In this document: one piece after another, positions 62,051-64,000 of the stretch
How positions within the stretch are numbered: position 1 is the stretch's first letter
Layout of the letters: each line of letters opens with the position of its first letter
Source of the DNA: Unio delphinus
Lineage: Eukaryota; Mollusca; Bivalvia; Unionida; Unionidae
Length of the DNA: 64,000 nt
Reading direction: 5' to 3'
NCBI GenBank assembly: GCA_029339505.1
Contig: JAQISU010000166.1
Location: 3,651,001 to 3,715,000 of the forward strand
Notes under the pieces: generated by a model
Database searches by the model: none
Told to the model about the DNA's origin: nothing
The model's input: only the letters and a program-made list of their open reading frames with translations
Translations under genes and position numbers: made by a program

Positions 62051-62271
62051 TTTAACCGAGAATATTGTCCCAAACAGAATGGGACGATTCACGTTTATTT
62101 ACCATTCAATCGTTTGGCGGAGAACTCAAAACCACGCAATAGGCCCCGTTGAACGAGACTGAAACAGTGTTGTTACTACAAAAGCATGTTATAATGAAGT
62201 TACTTTCACCTCAGTTCACCCACCCAATCTGGCATCACAAGGGGCGATTTGGTTTTCACCACACCCTCGCT

Positions 62272-62428
62272 CAGCGCCGGATTAAGCACCGTGGAGGCCC
62301 ATAGGCAGTCAAACTTTTGGGGCCCCAGACCCACGGTCACGGTCTCCTGGGGGCCCCTTATGGGGCCCATAAAAGTCGCGGGGCCCATAGGCAGTTGCCT
62401 ACTCTGCCTAATGGGTAATCCGGGACTG
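62272..62428. mobile_element. hAT-type MITE 2 (157 bp) with 8-bp target duplication
   Basis: It begins CAGCGCCGGATTAAGCA and ends GGTAATCCGGGACTG (reverse complement CAGTCCCGGATTACC), so the terminal inverted repeats share CAGnnCCGGATTA. The flanks are CCCTCGCT at 62264-62271 and 62429-62436, a perfect 8-bp duplication. The interior is strikingly GC-rich (GGGGCCCC-type strings) and contains the imperfect direct repeat GGCCCATAGGCAGT at 62308-62321 and 62382-62395. It encodes nothing. In size, end motif and duplication length it parallels MITE 1. Confidence 0.9.
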
Positions 62429-62436
62429 CCCTCGCT

Positions 62437-63462
62437 TGGTGGATATTCAGTGAGCCAAACAAAACAGATGGCTGTGGGAGCTTCCTTAACAGGATGACCA
62501 ATATTGTATTTAGTGTTATTTATCTAGTTTTCTCTCATATCATTTTAAACATCTTTTCATCAAAAGAATCTTCCTTTTCTCTGGAGCTAGTTTTATAAGT
62601 ATGAAAGACTCGTTTCATACGGTTTAAATATTGTTATAACTTTGACCTAAATCACGTTATCCTGTCCTTGACGGTAACGACATATCGCCATAAAAAAAAA
62701 ATTATCCATAATTCTTCCATCCTTCTTTCGCTCGACCATTTCTAACAATTTCTATTGTATGGGAAAATAATTACGAAATTTATTTTGATGTAAGGAATGA
62801 AGATGAATATAAATGTAATCTTGAATTATTTTAATATGAATATAACACAAGCATACTCATATAATAATATCAGTATAACACATGTATACTCGAATAATAA
62901 TATCCGTACAACGCCATTATATTAATACATAACTATCAATATGACACCGTTAGAATTATATAGGTAATGTCTCTGATGTCGATAAAGACGGCACGTAAAA
63001 CGTGGGTTTACGTCATTAAATGAATCCTAAATTAATTTATTTGTAAGATTTGAAATACAGCCCATTGTCCTTCTGAAGAACTAACATCTTACATGTAACA
63101 TAACGATGTCAAAGATTAATTCTCTAAAATAACTAATGATCTGATAACTGATTGATGTGAAGTCTTCAACCTAAAAGTACAATATACATTTTTCTTTTTC
63201 GAGAAGTATGCCGTGGTCAACCTGGTACTGTATATCAGAGACTACATTTAACTGAGTGAAACTAGAACCTTCCAAATAGTGAGAAAAATTAACATGTATG
63301 TCTACATTGTTCAGGTACTATAATGAAGAATAATGTCACTAATATGGTGTGACTTGACATATAACAAATATGCGACATCATGGAAAACAAATTGAGAACT
63401 ATAGTTGTCGTCAGTGTCGACACAAACACAAATTCTCCAAATCCAAATCTCAGCCTAAGTGT
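62437..63462. other. Unassigned AT-rich DNA
   Basis: A diverged ~44-bp repetition (TATAACACATGTATACTC, AATAATATC) occurs about 2.5 times at 62828-62940. No gene supported. Confidence 0.45.
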
Positions 63463-63575
63463 TATGGTGGGTAGGGTGGTCGCAGGCTCGATCCCCGACT
63501 GAGTCATACCAAAGACTTATACAAAAATGGTACAAACAACTGTCTCGCTAAGTGCTCAGTCTTAGGATTGGTCGT
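63463..63575 (+). mobile_element. tRNA-derived SINE, family 1, copy 11 (5' part)
   Basis: It has a tRNA-head remnant with a B-box-like GGCTCGATCCCC, then GAGTCATACCAAAGACTTAT, TACAAACAACTGTCTCGC and TTAGGATTGGTCGTG. It breaks into a microsatellite instead of continuing to the body. Confidence 0.8.
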
Positions 63576-63585
63576 GTCTGTGTTT

Positions 63586-64000
<415 letters not shown>

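Overview
The window looks like gene-poor, AT-rich, repeat-dense nuclear DNA from an animal, most likely a lophotrochozoan and probably a mollusc. The evidence is a set of tRNA-derived SINEs with microsatellite tails, several non-LTR retrotransposon lineages, hAT and pogo DNA transposon remnants, long (CA)n, (CT)n, (TA)n and tetranucleotide tracts, and a very large number of unrelated minisatellite arrays. The species assignment is an inference from style, not from a marker gene. I find no intact host protein-coding gene, rRNA gene, functional tRNA gene, operon or CRISPR array. Most long reading frames are by-products of tandem repeats.

Layout. 0.3-4.9 kb: a 44-bp satellite-like array with a dimeric (89-bp) left part and a multi-unit higher-order structure on the right. 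5.0-5.3 kb: a 27-bp array. 6.0-6.9 kb: a 5'-truncated poly(A) LINE with a target-site duplication. 7.0-12.2 kb: a 34-37-bp minisatellite split by an ~807-bp solo-LTR-like insertion that itself contains a SINE. 12.2-14.3 kb: low-repeat DNA with suggestive minus-strand open stretches. 14.3-14.9 kb: an inverted SINE pair and a second SINE family. 15.7-22.6 kb: nine further minisatellite patches, one of which inverts in its middle. 22.6-34.2 kb: mostly unassigned DNA with SINEs and microsatellites. 34.2-41.3 kb: two large minisatellites, a CR1/Jockey-like RT pseudogene and a hAT MITE. 43-45 kb: a duplicated microsatellite, a SINE and a pogo-like element with perfect 25-bp inverted repeats. 48.5-50.3 kb: a decayed LINE interrupted by a SINE. 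51.3-60.3 kb: more arrays and SINEs. 61.5-64 kb: a (TA)n tract, a second hAT MITE and SINE copies up to the window end.

The genes here are parasites rather than a pathway. Autonomous elements (three LINE lineages, a pogo-type transposase) are all broken. Non-autonomous ones (two or three SINE families, two hAT MITEs, one deleted pogo copy, one solo LTR) dominate. Ten of the twelve copies of the main SINE contact a microsatellite, eight of them at the 3' end, so SINE insertion looks like a main source of the (CA)n and (CT)n tracts. I estimate from the listed spans that about 30% of the window is tandemly repeated.
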